A DNA stretch of 64,000 bases from a virus. The notes under the pieces were generated by a model, which was not told the origin of the DNA, did no database searches, and was given only the letters and a program-made list of their open reading frames with translations. The stretch lies in IMG/VR virus record IMGVR_UViG_3300027861_000001, positions 85,054-149,053 of that record; one strand, written 5' to 3'. Every line of letters starts with the position of its first letter. Position 1 is the stretch's first letter. Positions 15,970 through 25,766 of the stretch are shown piece after piece. The translations under genes and the position numbers were made by a program.

Positions 15970-17211
15970 TTAAGTAACATCTGACCCTAAAACCATCCAG
16001 TCACTGCTTGGATTAACTACAATAGTTTTATCACCGTAACTATATCCAATCATTCTAACAAGCTCACCTTGTAATGAAGGTGCTGTTTCCGAAAATTCAC
16101 CATCAACCCCAAGATATAAAGGTTCTCCGTAGTTCAAGTCACCATATTCTGCTCTTACATACCCGACCAAAACTATGTGAGTTTGTGTCCCGTCAACTAC
16201 AGCAACCCCAAGTAAACTTTTTCCTCTTTCATAATCATACTCGTCTGCGTTAGATGCTGGTAACCACGTACCACTATCACAAAAGCAAACCATACCTGTA
16301 GATATAGAACCAGAAGTAGTTACATTATAAACAACTGTTCCACCATACAAGTTTGAATCATTAATAGAGTAACCATCACCTTTAAGTTGAATAAAGTTTC
16401 TAGTGTCTGGGCCTGTTGTAACATACATCCATGACCATAATTCCAACGGAACAGAACCATGAATCCACATCTTATAACCTGTTCCTGTGTACGTATTTGT
16501 ACCACACCCAACAGTTCCACCGACACCGTCTACACTACTTAAAATAGATAGTCTACCAGCTCCACCGCAAACTGTTATGCCATCCTCATCTAAAACTACA
16601 TCACCACCAGCTGCATAAAAATGGCCATCCACTGTGCTTAACTCTACTTGTAACTCATTGTTGTGGTATCCCTGTAATCCAAGGTAAGACATGTCCATTC
16701 GACTGCTACCTTCTGTCCGAACACCGTTCTCATCAATGATAAATCCTCTTGCCGATAACCTAATTTTTCCAGGTTCAAACTCACTCATCTGTGTCCAGTG
16801 AACCTTTTTCCAGTGTGTACCATCACCTAGGTCGTCTAAACTCTTCCCACCAAAAAACGTATGATATGCACCTTCTGGAATCTTGTCACTTGTAAAGCTA
16901 CCATCAACATACGTTCTTTCTGTTAATTGAATATAACCAGCCGTAATCTCTGTTGATAAAAGCTTGGCATAAAGAGTTCCATCATCAATATTATCAAGGT
17001 TACCAACTCCAATCCATGTTAAATCGATTAGTCCTTCTACAGTCAATCCAGCTACATTTAGATGTTTGGCTTTTAAATGTCCAACTAAGTAGTTGTCTAA
17101 ATTAAGCCAATTATCTAATTTAAAAGACTTTTCTGCCTCGGTTATCGAATCTACAACATATTTTGAAACGTCTTGCGAATCTTTAGTAGTAAGTGTTCTT
17201 CGTTTTACCAT
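15970..17211 (-). CDS. tail tip / minor structural protein
   Basis: 413-aa protein. The N-terminal 60 residues are helical and charged, then LKAKHLNVAGLTVEG and LLSTEITAGYIQLTERT are typical of phage tail-tip and fibre-attachment proteins. The middle GTHWKKVHWTQMSEFEPGKIRLSARGFI and following beta-rich part resemble phage minor structural proteins. The C-terminal 130 residues contain GKSLLGVAVVDGTQTHIVLVGYV, a compact beta domain like those found in capsid decoration proteins. It stops 15 bases before the 54-aa gene. Confidence 0.65.
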   Translation of the reverse strand: MVKRRTLTTKDSQDVSKYVVDSITEAEKSFKLDNWLNLDNYLVGHLKAKHLNVAGLTVEGLIDLTWIGVGNLDNIDDGTLYAKLLSTEITAGYIQLTERTYVDGSFTSDKIPEGAYHTFFGGKSLDDLGDGTHWKKVHWTQMSEFEPGKIRLSARGFIIDENGVRTEGSSRMDMSYLGLQGYHNNELQVELSTVDGHFYAAGGDVVLDEDGITVCGGAGRLSILSSVDGVGGTVGCGTNTYTGTGYKMWIHGSVPLELWSWMYVTTGPDTRNFIQLKGDGYSINDSNLYGGTVVYNVTTSGSISTGMVCFCDSGTWLPASNADEYDYERGKSLLGVAVVDGTQTHIVLVGYVRAEYGDLNYGEPLYLGVDGEFSETAPSLQGELVRMIGYSYGDKTIVVNPSSDWMVLGSDVT

Positions 17212-17220
17212 TATTCACCA

Positions 17221-20031
17221 TTAAATCATTGGGTCAACCCACGTAAAAGAGTTTCCTATAACACCAAAGGAAGGATTCCATCCTGTTGTTAAAACATGAC
17301 TATTGTTGGTATAAGTTAGTGTACAACCTTCTGATACTTTAATCCAATACTCCCAACCTGGTTCTATTGCTACTAAATCCCTCAGCGTAATGTCTGGATC
17401 GTAGAGCAACCATTCTGTACCAGTCCAAGCCCAAACAATTTCTAAGTAATCTGATATGCTAGCTGTTTGTACTGTTATAGAGTCATATCCAGGTGCAGGA
17501 TTAATTTCTCCTTCATCGTCGATAGCTACTGTATAGTTAAAACCAGCAGCCACATTAGAGAAATTTTCATTCCTTATCTTTAATGCAGTCTTACCCCAAT
17601 CCGATGTGACATATAACCCTGAAGCAGTACCAACCAAAGCAAAACTAGAGTAAACATCAGTATCTATTGACTGAACTGCTCCATCTAAAGATGCCCCCGT
17701 AGTAAAGTTAAATCTACCAGAGCTAGCTTGCCCATCGTAAACTAAAAGGTCACTACCAGAACTGAGTACAGTGTCTTCTGAATCGTATACGTTGAATCCT
17801 ACTCTTTTATTACCACCAGTCGGAACACTACTTCCTGTATACCAATCAGTACTAGTACCAAACTCTGAATTGCGAGCAAATCCATTGTCACCCCACACAA
17901 TTTGAATCTCTGTATCTCTCACAAACAAGTCAGTAATCGTACCGCTTACCGCATAACTAAGATGCCAGTTCCAAATGTTACTTTCAGTGTTAGTCCAAAC
18001 GCTACCACCCTCAGCTACAACAGCACTGTACAAACCAGTGCTGAATGTACTGGCGTTTATATCAGTTATAATGTTATCAAATGTATGTGCTGGTATTGTT
18101 AGAAGATTTGTTGATCCTGTAGCAATTACATTTTTGTGTAACAATAAACTTGCCCCAGATGCGACCCAGAACCATGCTGTATCTCCTTCCCAAGACTGTT
18201 TAAAACCTCTACCTGGAACAATAGCTACTGCCCAGACAGACGCTGTATGAGTATAAACTTCAACAATTGTAGTGGATACCCCAACCTCTGGTACAGTGTA
18301 AACTCTACCGTCCGATAACCCTACTACTCCAACATTAGTTTCTCTGTCTGCATCTAAAGCTGTAACAGTTGCAGGAAATACAGAAGTAAACCACGTATCA
18401 CCACCATTTTTTGTGTGATATACATTAGAACCAGATGCTGCCATTATAACAGCGGCTGTAATGTCCACTGGTGTATCAGGAAGAACGTTAAAAAGAGAAA
18501 TGCTAATAGTCTCTGTGTCTGTAGTTCCATGAATATCCGTAACCGTTAATGTTACAGGTAAAGTTGTTTGGGCTATATTTGTAACAGTATAAGAATTCTT
18601 AACTGTGGTAGCATCAGAGTAACCATCGCATTCCCACAAATAAGTTAAAGATGTTCCGTCAGGAGATACTGAACCACTAGCATCTACATAAACCACTTTA
18701 ACATAATCAGAATCGGTCTTGACCATATTAATGTACCATTGGAATGTAGCAATAGGTTTCCAATACATAGCTGCCGGAGCTTCTGAACCTAATCCACCAG
18801 CTAAGTCAATATCTGTAATCCAAGATACCCCATTAAAATTGTGGTTATACCCACCTACCACATAGTTTCTTCCACCAGGTGCCGAGTAGTCATCAACTAT
18901 CTTTATAGTTCTACCAACCTCTATCCTAGAATCTCCTTCAATTCGTACACTCCCAGTATATTGAAGTCTATTTAAGTCATCATAAACTCTTGTAGCTATA
19001 TCTGTAACAATATCAATACCATCAAGATAATCAGACTTTATTTCTGCTCGTCTATATTCTGGTGGAGTAGTAACAAACTTAGATTCCCCGAAAACTACAA
19101 CACGTTCTTCAGCTCCTTCAACAACAATATAATTCCTCGTTCCGTCATCCGATACGGTAGTGGAAACCTCTATGATGCTTCCTTGTGAATAAAGTTCAGG
19201 GCTTTGATTATCAAAGAATATAGGAAAAGCATATTCCTCACTGTTCCATGTTCTGGCATTTCTGGTTGCACCAGCATTCTTATACACAAGGTTTGTTTCG
19301 CTTATAGCAATATTTTGGATAAGTTGACACCTAACTTGACCAGAAGGGTCAGCCCATATCCTGTACCCAGTCTTACCACAAATCTGATCAATAATGTCTA
19401 TGGCGGACATGTAATAAAACTCTGCTGGGTTGTTATTACCTATTATTGGACACAATCCTTGCCCGTAATCTGGGAAGTCTAAAGTGTAACGAGAAGAAGG
19501 AATTCCACTTTCTTCTAATGCAGTAGAAATAATAACCTCAGCTGTCCGTTCACTTTCTGGTTGCCCACCATACCCATCTGCATCCACAGTAATGTGATAC
19601 ACTTTCTTGTTCTCTTCAAGATAGTAATTCATCTCACACAGTTTTAATATGTCTTGACACGCAACCTCAGTTATACCAGGTTCGTCTGTCATAGTTATCT
19701 TTTGAATAAAACCATAAAAGGTTGTCTTTAAAGTATTTAACTTGTTCCAACCTTGCCTAACTCTAACACGATCCATCGGTTTCCAATCAATCTTATTCAG
19801 AAATTCATCATAAGCATCTATAACTTGAAAAGTACACATACCAGAACGTTGATTAGCACCGTATGTAATTTTACAATTAACTACATCAGGTTTATACTCT
19901 ATTCCAGCATAGGCATCAGGAGTTCTAAGAGACTCAACCCCCAAAGCATTTTTCCAAATACTTATCTCTATTAAAGGAGTTTTTACCCTTTTGTCGTACT
20001 CTTCTGCAATATACTCGTCAACTTCTGCCAT
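17221..20031 (-). CDS. tail hub / baseplate protein fused to PKD-like domain and beta-propeller
   Basis: 936-aa multidomain structural protein. Residues 1 to about 420 resemble tail hub proteins: VNCKITYGANQRSGMCTFQV, RVRQGW and FYGFIQKITM near 50-110, then EVIISTALEESGI and a domain ending in IKIVDDYSAPGGRNYVVGG. Residues about 445-525 form an Ig/PKD-like domain (YVDASGSVSPDG, LTYLWECDG, LPVTLTVTD). Residues about 535-850 contain repeated BNR/sortilin-like propeller blades (HTKNGGDTWF, TSDWGKTAL). The last 80 residues form a beta domain. PKD and propeller modules commonly bind carbohydrate or protein, so this hub probably also touches the host surface. Confidence 0.72.
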   Translation of the reverse strand: MAEVDEYIAEEYDKRVKTPLIEISIWKNALGVESLRTPDAYAGIEYKPDVVNCKITYGANQRSGMCTFQVIDAYDEFLNKIDWKPMDRVRVRQGWNKLNTLKTTFYGFIQKITMTDEPGITEVACQDILKLCEMNYYLEENKKVYHITVDADGYGGQPESERTAEVIISTALEESGIPSSRYTLDFPDYGQGLCPIIGNNNPAEFYYMSAIDIIDQICGKTGYRIWADPSGQVRCQLIQNIAISETNLVYKNAGATRNARTWNSEEYAFPIFFDNQSPELYSQGSIIEVSTTVSDDGTRNYIVVEGAEERVVVFGESKFVTTPPEYRRAEIKSDYLDGIDIVTDIATRVYDDLNRLQYTGSVRIEGDSRIEVGRTIKIVDDYSAPGGRNYVVGGYNHNFNGVSWITDIDLAGGLGSEAPAAMYWKPIATFQWYINMVKTDSDYVKVVYVDASGSVSPDGTSLTYLWECDGYSDATTVKNSYTVTNIAQTTLPVTLTVTDIHGTTDTETISISLFNVLPDTPVDITAAVIMAASGSNVYHTKNGGDTWFTSVFPATVTALDADRETNVGVVGLSDGRVYTVPEVGVSTTIVEVYTHTASVWAVAIVPGRGFKQSWEGDTAWFWVASGASLLLHKNVIATGSTNLLTIPAHTFDNIITDINASTFSTGLYSAVVAEGGSVWTNTESNIWNWHLSYAVSGTITDLFVRDTEIQIVWGDNGFARNSEFGTSTDWYTGSSVPTGGNKRVGFNVYDSEDTVLSSGSDLLVYDGQASSGRFNFTTGASLDGAVQSIDTDVYSSFALVGTASGLYVTSDWGKTALKIRNENFSNVAAGFNYTVAIDDEGEINPAPGYDSITVQTASISDYLEIVWAWTGTEWLLYDPDITLRDLVAIEPGWEYWIKVSEGCTLTYTNNSHVLTTGWNPSFGVIGNSFTWVDPMI

Positions 20032-20037
20032 TATATA

Positions 20038-20454
20038 TTAATCCATCTTTAAAATGGTCATTGTAACGTCCCAAGAATCTTCCCCATCTCCCACTGAAGC
20101 TGTAGCTAATACTGGCCGAAAAACTGCACTAAAATCAATAATTAAGCACTGAAACGGTTCAGTAACAGAACTGCCAGGGTCTCCAGGGTAGTAAAGATGA
20201 TCCCAACATGTATCTATTATGTTTCTAGCATAATATAAGGTTTCTAATTCCCTCATCATACTACCAGCTATTGCCGTAAATTTTAACACACGCGTAGCAC
20301 CATCGAAACCACCAATTTGAACGCTTGGAACAGTCGAACCTACAAAGTTAATTTGTTCATGTCTTAATGACCGTACCCAGTAAGTATCTCCTCCAGCCCT
20401 GTCTGGATTACGTACAAATGTATAATCACCAAGAACCCATCTATTTACAGCCAT
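20038..20454 (-). CDS. probable distal tail / minor tail protein
   Basis: 138-aa beta-rich protein (MAVNRWVLGDYTFVRNPDRAGG, later FQCLIIDFSAVFRPV and SWDVTMTILKM). The size, the mixed strand pattern and its place directly after the tape measure gene match small distal-tail or tail-completion proteins of siphoviruses. No catalytic motif is visible. It is separated by only 3 bases from the tape measure stop. Confidence 0.55.
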   Translation of the reverse strand: MAVNRWVLGDYTFVRNPDRAGGDTYWVRSLRHEQINFVGSTVPSVQIGGFDGATRVLKFTAIAGSMMRELETLYYARNIIDTCWDHLYYPGDPGSSVTEPFQCLIIDFSAVFRPVLATASVGDGEDSWDVTMTILKMD

Positions 20455-20457
20455 TTT

Positions 20458-23400
20458 TTACCTCGAATTTGTTAAACTCTTACCCCTACTTTTTTGACCA
20501 GCCCTTGAAGTTAAATTAAAGTTATCAGGATCACCAACTAACATTGCTTTCATATTAGTAAGAAGCTGACCCATCTTAACGTTAAGATTATCCATTTGCC
20601 CCTCTATACTAATTAATGTACCATTACTTTGAGTTAGAATGTTATCCGTAGAACTAGTATCAACAATTAAAGGAGCACCAGGTTCTGTTCCTAACATAGG
20701 TGTTGTTGGTTGAGCTTGTAGTGGTTGAGACATTGGTACACCAGCCAACATTTGATTAGTCATATTAGGAATTAAAGCAGCTTGAGTTTCATTCCACCAA
20801 GCACGTTTACCAACGTGATAACCTGTAGGAACATTATACTCAACTTCAACCATAGCTTGAGTATTTTTTTCTATTTCTCCTGTTAGTGCATTAAGCGCAA
20901 ACGTGTTAGCTTCTTCACTATAAATAGCATTTTTATCAAGACTAGGATCATAGAAAGAAAAGACACCTTTTTCTGTTTTACCAAACAACTGAGCAATTCC
21001 AAGTAAAGATTGATATCTTTGTCCCCATTTAGAACTAGAGTCTGTAAGCCCTTGTTGTATCTTATTAATTATATCAAGAGGTTTACTTTGAATATCACCC
21101 CAATTGATAAAGGAAGTTACCCTTTTAACTGCCCCCTGAGCTATAAGGTTAACATTTTCTAGTTTTACTAAGTCATCACTAAGTGTAGAAACTGTCTTTA
21201 TTATCTCGTTTAACGAAGCCAGAGTTTCCGCATCGTTGGTAAGTTCCAACTTTTTGTTTAGGTGTTCTAAAACATCACCAAGATTTTCTTGTGTTATCTC
21301 GCCAAACACATCTGGGAGAAACCCTTTAGCATCTTTTGCTTGTTGACCGGTTATAAATGAATTCCAGCTTGTGTTAAATGTAGTAATCGTTCCTGTAACA
21401 CTTTGTAATTCCTCTAGCAGTTCAGGAGCATATTTTTTTACTTGCAAAAACTGTTCTAGAGGAATAGCTTCACCTAAAGCAGTATATTCTTCACCCAACC
21501 TTGACACTTCTTCTAAATGTGTAGCATATGATAAAGCAAGACCACCATAAACGTCCTTTAACATTTCAAAGTCTTCGGCAGACATGGTTGATCTACCCTC
21601 TAAAAGTTCTTGCATTAACTCTCTTTCTATTGCTAATAAGCTCTTACCACCAGTAGTTATTCCACCAACCTCTGAAGCAATTACACCAGGATATGTAGTG
21701 GAAAGACCAATCTGTCCGGCTTGCATTGATTCACCTAATTTACCAGTCATAAGACCAAACGGTGCTCTGAAGTCAAGGTTAGCTACTGACGATAAAATTT
21801 GGAACATTTTTTCAGTTCCTACTATTTGTCGTTCAGTATACTCAACATTTCTTTCTAAAATAGAGCTAACTTCTGCTTGGATTACAGCATACGCATTACC
21901 AGCTACCGTTACAGCTTTTTGAGTTTCAGCATACTCCTCAGCCCACTCTACAGCTAATCTATAGGTTTCAGCATCTTCTTTATATCTATCAGGAACTATT
22001 CCACCTTCATCAGTTAAGGCTTTTAATCCTCTCATAGCCGCAACAGTCCACTGAACTTCATCGCTTATGTTCTGCCACTCAACAAAACCATGTTTAGTTG
22101 CTTCGTTTAGTTCTTCTTGGCTTATTAAACCTAACTCTCTTGCTCTCTCAAGCTCAGGTAATGCACCAAGACCTTCTTTCCACGCTTTTTTTGCTTCATA
22201 GTTTTGTTTAAGAAGCTCAGCCGAATGTTGTATTTCTCGTGGAGCAAAATATTCAGCATATTTAGCTTGTCTACCACTACCAATTTTAGGATATTCTTTC
22301 TTAGCTTCTTTCCTTAATTCCTTTATTTGCTCTTCTACAGTAAATACACTACCTTCGTCTACATCAGTAGGATGATAAACTTCTTGTATAATCTCTTGAA
22401 CTTTAGTAGCAAAATCGGTAGAGACATCATCAAATATGTTCTTAAACATACCCTTCATTTTGTCTTCTGAAGATATCATACTTTTAACAATGGTATCCGC
22501 AATAAATCCACCAACTGCACCACCAGCAGCCATTCCTATAGGGCCTCCTAGAGCTAATCCAACACCACCACCAAGTCCCATTCCTGCCGATTGCCAACCA
22601 CCCATACCAAGTCCTTGTCCTACCATACCGAGCATCATACCACCCATCATACCACCACCAGCGCCAGCACCACTAGTACCCCAACTAGCAGCACCTCTAC
22701 CTACTCCTGCCCATGCTTGTTTAGGTCCACTCCAATCCCAACCTCTTGGGCTGTACCAAGCACCACCAGTTGCCGGTGCGGGTGGAACAGCTGATACTCT
22801 TCTCGTCATAGCTTCTCTATACCCGCGCGGGTCTTTTGGGTCAAGAACTAGAGTCTGTAATGCTGGAGTAGCTGCTCTACCAGCAAAAGCTGGTCTAGCA
22901 GTATCCCTAACCGGTAAAAATCGTCCAAAACCTTGTCGCATAGCTTGCATCCGTGTAGTACCAACCGATGCTGTTGTCACTAATGCTAATCTATTTTGCG
23001 CTGCTGTTAAGTTAACTGCTGCCATTTGTTGATTAGCTGTTGCTTTTAGTAATCCATTTTTTAATACTATTTCACGTCTTGTTAAAGAGGCCATTCTGTT
23101 AGTGTTTGTAGTAAGTAACTGATCAGAACGAACTCTAGCTAGATTAGCACTAGTCCTTTGTTGTTGTTGCTTAGCAAAAGCTGCTCTATTGGCAGCATCA
23201 GATACACCTAGCTTAGCAGCTGAAATTTGAGCACCCGAACCCCTCAAAGAAGCGGCTGGAACACCAGCAAACCCGGCAATACTAGCATCCATCATAGGTA
23301 GTTTTCTAGCAACACCAGCCAAACCACCTAACCAACCTCCTGCCGCTTTAGCTATCTTTAATCCAACAAATGCTGCTGCTAATATAGTTAATGTTTTGGC

Positions 23401-24651
23401 TAGAGTTAGTAATGGGCCATTTATACCAGATATCTTATCAAAAACAGTAGCTAATCCTTGCATCATGTTTGTCAAAGAACCAATTGCACCAGACTCTTTA
23501 CCAATAGTCATAAGAGCTTTATTTTGAGCAGCTGTAAATTTGTCCCAAGTATTCGCCAAAGTATTAACAATTTTTGCATTAGCATCAATAGCTTGTCCAT
23601 TAGCATTAGCAGAAATAGTAGACGTTGCTATTGCTTGATCAAAGTTATTTAACAAAGCAATAAATTGAGCATACCTTCTCTGCCCTGCACCAGCTGCTTT
23701 TGCTATTTCTAACCATGCAGACTCGTCCAACACATCTTGTTGTTTCATCGCTGATAGTTGAGACATAATGTCCCAATAGTTCCTTACTTCCCCAGCAGAG
23801 TCTCTAACAGCCACACCAAATCGTGACAATGTTTTTATAGACTCTTGGTTATATAAAGTAGACATCAATGCTCGAATCGCATTACCAACTTCTACTGGAC
23901 CTAATGTTACAGCCTCACTTAAAGCTGCAACAAGACCGTTAACTTGGTCAACATTTAATCCTGCTGAAGCCGCAGCACCTGACATTATAGCAAAACCCTG
24001 TGCTAAATCATTAACAGATGTTGCTGCGTTCTGCGAAACAGCTACCCACTTATCAAGCAGCATCATACCTTGGTCTAACTCCAACCCCGTCTGTCGTAAA
24101 GAACCAACTAAGATATCCATAGATTGTGAGTAATCCATTCCAGTAATATTAGCCAAAATAGAAGAATCACGTAACATTACAGTTGCTGTAGCCAGTCTCT
24201 TCGTCTCATTAGTAAGACTAGCTGTAGCTCGTAAAGCTAAATCCATACCCCTTAAGGTTCTTTCAATGGGCATACCAAATTCAATCGCCACGTCAGCTAC
24301 TTGTTTGAAGTATGTATAAAGTTCATCACCTACTTTTCCAGTAGTGATGCTTATTCTTGCTAATGAAAGTTCTAAGTCTTTCCAAACTTCTACAGTTTCT
24401 GCAAGCTTCTTAAATACTCCATAAACACCGAAAATCGCTGCTTGCCAAATAAGAACTTTCTTAGTAGCAATAGCAGCTTGGTTACCAAAATTTTCTAGTG
24501 TTATAGCACCACGAACACCTTCAGAACTAAAATTCATCATAGCTCTGTTTGTATGTCCCACAGCAGTACCCATAGATTGTATACCGCTGGTTGTTGCTGC
24601 TAATTGTTGCCCATACCCTTGGCTGGTAATTGGACCTGTAGTATATGCCAT
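20458..24651 (-). CDS. tail tape measure protein
   Basis: 1397-aa tape measure protein, which sets tail length and is ejected with DNA. The N-terminal 400 residues are helical with the TP901-type core (FKQVADVAIEFG, GLVAALSEAVTLGPVEVGNAIRAL). Hydrophobic stretches lie near 402-425 (LLTLAKTLTILAAAFVGL) and in a Gly/Ala/Met-rich segment near 655-720 that probably inserts into the membrane. The C-terminal third is again helical. By the usual rule of about 1.5 angstrom per residue the tail would be about 200 nm. It follows the frameshifted chaperone genes directly, as in lambda-like tails. Confidence 0.93.
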   Translation of the reverse strand: MAYTTGPITSQGYGQQLAATTSGIQSMGTAVGHTNRAMMNFSSEGVRGAITLENFGNQAAIATKKVLIWQAAIFGVYGVFKKLAETVEVWKDLELSLARISITTGKVGDELYTYFKQVADVAIEFGMPIERTLRGMDLALRATASLTNETKRLATATVMLRDSSILANITGMDYSQSMDILVGSLRQTGLELDQGMMLLDKWVAVSQNAATSVNDLAQGFAIMSGAAASAGLNVDQVNGLVAALSEAVTLGPVEVGNAIRALMSTLYNQESIKTLSRFGVAVRDSAGEVRNYWDIMSQLSAMKQQDVLDESAWLEIAKAAGAGQRRYAQFIALLNNFDQAIATSTISANANGQAIDANAKIVNTLANTWDKFTAAQNKALMTIGKESGAIGSLTNMMQGLATVFDKISGINGPLLTLAKTLTILAAAFVGLKIAKAAGGWLGGLAGVARKLPMMDASIAGFAGVPAASLRGSGAQISAAKLGVSDAANRAAFAKQQQQRTSANLARVRSDQLLTTNTNRMASLTRREIVLKNGLLKATANQQMAAVNLTAAQNRLALVTTASVGTTRMQAMRQGFGRFLPVRDTARPAFAGRAATPALQTLVLDPKDPRGYREAMTRRVSAVPPAPATGGAWYSPRGWDWSGPKQAWAGVGRGAASWGTSGAGAGGGMMGGMMLGMVGQGLGMGGWQSAGMGLGGGVGLALGGPIGMAAGGAVGGFIADTIVKSMISSEDKMKGMFKNIFDDVSTDFATKVQEIIQEVYHPTDVDEGSVFTVEEQIKELRKEAKKEYPKIGSGRQAKYAEYFAPREIQHSAELLKQNYEAKKAWKEGLGALPELERARELGLISQEELNEATKHGFVEWQNISDEVQWTVAAMRGLKALTDEGGIVPDRYKEDAETYRLAVEWAEEYAETQKAVTVAGNAYAVIQAEVSSILERNVEYTERQIVGTEKMFQILSSVANLDFRAPFGLMTGKLGESMQAGQIGLSTTYPGVIASEVGGITTGGKSLLAIERELMQELLEGRSTMSAEDFEMLKDVYGGLALSYATHLEEVSRLGEEYTALGEAIPLEQFLQVKKYAPELLEELQSVTGTITTFNTSWNSFITGQQAKDAKGFLPDVFGEITQENLGDVLEHLNKKLELTNDAETLASLNEIIKTVSTLSDDLVKLENVNLIAQGAVKRVTSFINWGDIQSKPLDIINKIQQGLTDSSSKWGQRYQSLLGIAQLFGKTEKGVFSFYDPSLDKNAIYSEEANTFALNALTGEIEKNTQAMVEVEYNVPTGYHVGKRAWWNETQAALIPNMTNQMLAGVPMSQPLQAQPTTPMLGTEPGAPLIVDTSSTDNILTQSNGTLISIEGQMDNLNVKMGQLLTNMKAMLVGDPDNFNLTSRAGQKSRGKSLTNSR

Positions 24652-24664
24652 ATAAATTATACCT

Positions 24665-24955
24665 CTACTCTATACTGGATTCATCAGTAGGAATTACAAA
24701 CTCTGTTTGTATATTGTCACCATAGACGCGATCAAACCATTCTGAAATTTTTGAGGGTTTATCCCAAATACTTCTAGGAGGTCTTTTGTCCTCTGGTAAT
24801 TCCATATAAGAGTCTATCTGTATTCTTCTCTTTATAACAAAAGATACAGTATAAGGATACTCACTGACCCCGAAACCATCTAAAGATTTATGAAGCGGTT
24901 GTTCAAGCTTTCTGACAACGTGCCACCAACCAGTGAACACGCTGTCCTCAGCTAA
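24665..24955 (-). CDS. tail assembly chaperone, frameshift extension (GT-like)
   Basis: Open frame in the -1 register relative to the 229-aa chaperone. Reading from the shift site it gives LAEDS followed by a 91-aa domain (VFTGWWHVVRKLE..., ending PTDESSIE). A free start at GTG 24940 has no ribosome site, so production by -1 frameshifting is more likely. The fused product would be about 325 aa. In lambda the analogous GT protein binds the tape measure and tail tube; here the tape measure gene starts 14 bases further on. Confidence 0.72.
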   Translation of the reverse strand, partial: LAEDSVFTGWWHVVRKLEQPLHKSLDGFGVSEYPYTVSFVIKRRIQIDSYMELPEDKRPPRSIWDKPSKISEWFDRVYGDNIQTEFVIPTDESSIE

Positions 24956-25641
24956 TTTTTTAAGTCTTCACCCATAAGTTCTAGTTTGTTGTAGGCATCA
25001 GATAGTTGTGTTTTCAAATTAATGTTACTAGAAAGATACTCTTCAAAAGAATCAAACGCAAGCGTTTTATAGTTTGTATCTTTATATGTTCCTTTATAAA
25101 TACAAAAATCTCTAAACATATTTGCAAACACTCTTGAACTCTCTATATCAATTACTGCTGTAACATATAATTTCTTTATATCTTTTGCAGCATCTTTCTC
25201 CAGCTCTTTCCTTCTTTCTTTTGACCTTTTTTCCATGTAGTCCGTCAATTGTTTTATACGAGATGTCTTTGCCTCATCTTGAGCAGCAGTATATTCTTCT
25301 TGTTCCTCTAGTGTTGGAGTATCTGACAACTCTGGTATAGCTACTTCCTTTATATGAAGCAACCCTTCCTCACTATAGCTAGGAGTCTCAGAAGCAACAA
25401 CGCTATCAATCATGTCTTCTTTTTTCAAAGATTCCAAATCGATAAATGAAGCCATATACTCTTCTGTGGTGTTGTCTCTCAGCTTCATTCGCTGTTCACG
25501 ACTCTTTCTTAAAGCAACAGTTCTTGCTTCTTGATAATCTAAGTCACCGACTACTCTTACATACACAGTAGCCTTTATATCATCTCTGTGCATAAGTTCG
25601 ACCTTTGTTTTCCATCTAAAAAGATCAGCTAAATTACTCAT
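24952..25641 (-). CDS. tail assembly chaperone (G-like)
   Basis: 229-aa helical, charged protein between tail tube and tape measure genes, the standard place of the lambda G-type chaperone. DLFRWKTKVELMHRDDIKATVYVRVVGDLDYQEAR near the N-terminus and DYMEKRSKERRKELEKDAAKDIKK in the middle give a mixed then coiled-coil layout. The frame is open to 25683, but the first 14 codons lie in the preceding terminator hairpin. ATG at 25641 with AAAGAGAGGAA is the likely start. The 3' end carries a predicted -1 frameshift site. Confidence 0.78.
   Translation of the reverse strand: MSNLADLFRWKTKVELMHRDDIKATVYVRVVGDLDYQEARTVALRKSREQRMKLRDNTTEEYMASFIDLESLKKEDMIDSVVASETPSYSEEGLLHIKEVAIPELSDTPTLEEQEEYTAAQDEAKTSRIKQLTDYMEKRSKERRKELEKDAAKDIKKLYVTAVIDIESSRVFANMFRDFCIYKGTYKDTNYKTLAFDSFEEYLSSNINLKTQLSDAYNKLELMGEDLKN
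24955..24961 (-). promoter_or_regulatory. candidate -1 ribosomal frameshift site A AAA AAT
   Basis: Minus-strand mRNA reads GAC TTA AAA AAT TAG in the chaperone frame. The heptamer A AAA AAT fits the X XXY YYZ slippery rule and abuts the stop codon. Slipping back one base yields AAA AAA TTA GCT GAG, exactly the frame of the downstream 91-aa domain. No obvious stable stem was identified by eye downstream. Confidence 0.7.
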
Positions 25642-25659
25642 TTCCTTTCCTCTCTTTAC

Positions 25660-25707
25660 AAAAATAGGGGAACCCCAAGACATATAAATGCCAATTGAGG
25701 TTCCCCT
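25660..25707 (-). terminator. hairpin terminator after tail tube gene
   Basis: Minus-strand AGGGGAACC (25707-25699) pairs with GGTTCCCCT (25674-25666) around a 24-base loop and is followed by ATTTTT. It would end or attenuate transcription after the abundant tail tube protein before the chaperone genes. Confidence 0.72.
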
Positions 25708-25766
25708 TTATTAGTCGTTATACGACTGTTCCTTTTTTAACCTATTTAATTGTTAGTCTTTATCTA

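Noticed and set aside
22436-23032. 198-aa plus-strand open frame
   Set aside because: Lies wholly inside the tape measure gene; Pro/Ser/Thr-rich translation is a shadow of its Gly/Ala/Met-rich segment.
25642-25683. Extra 14 codons at the start of the tail chaperone
   Set aside because: They overlap the 3' arm of a terminator hairpin and T-run; a better ribosome site serves ATG 25641.
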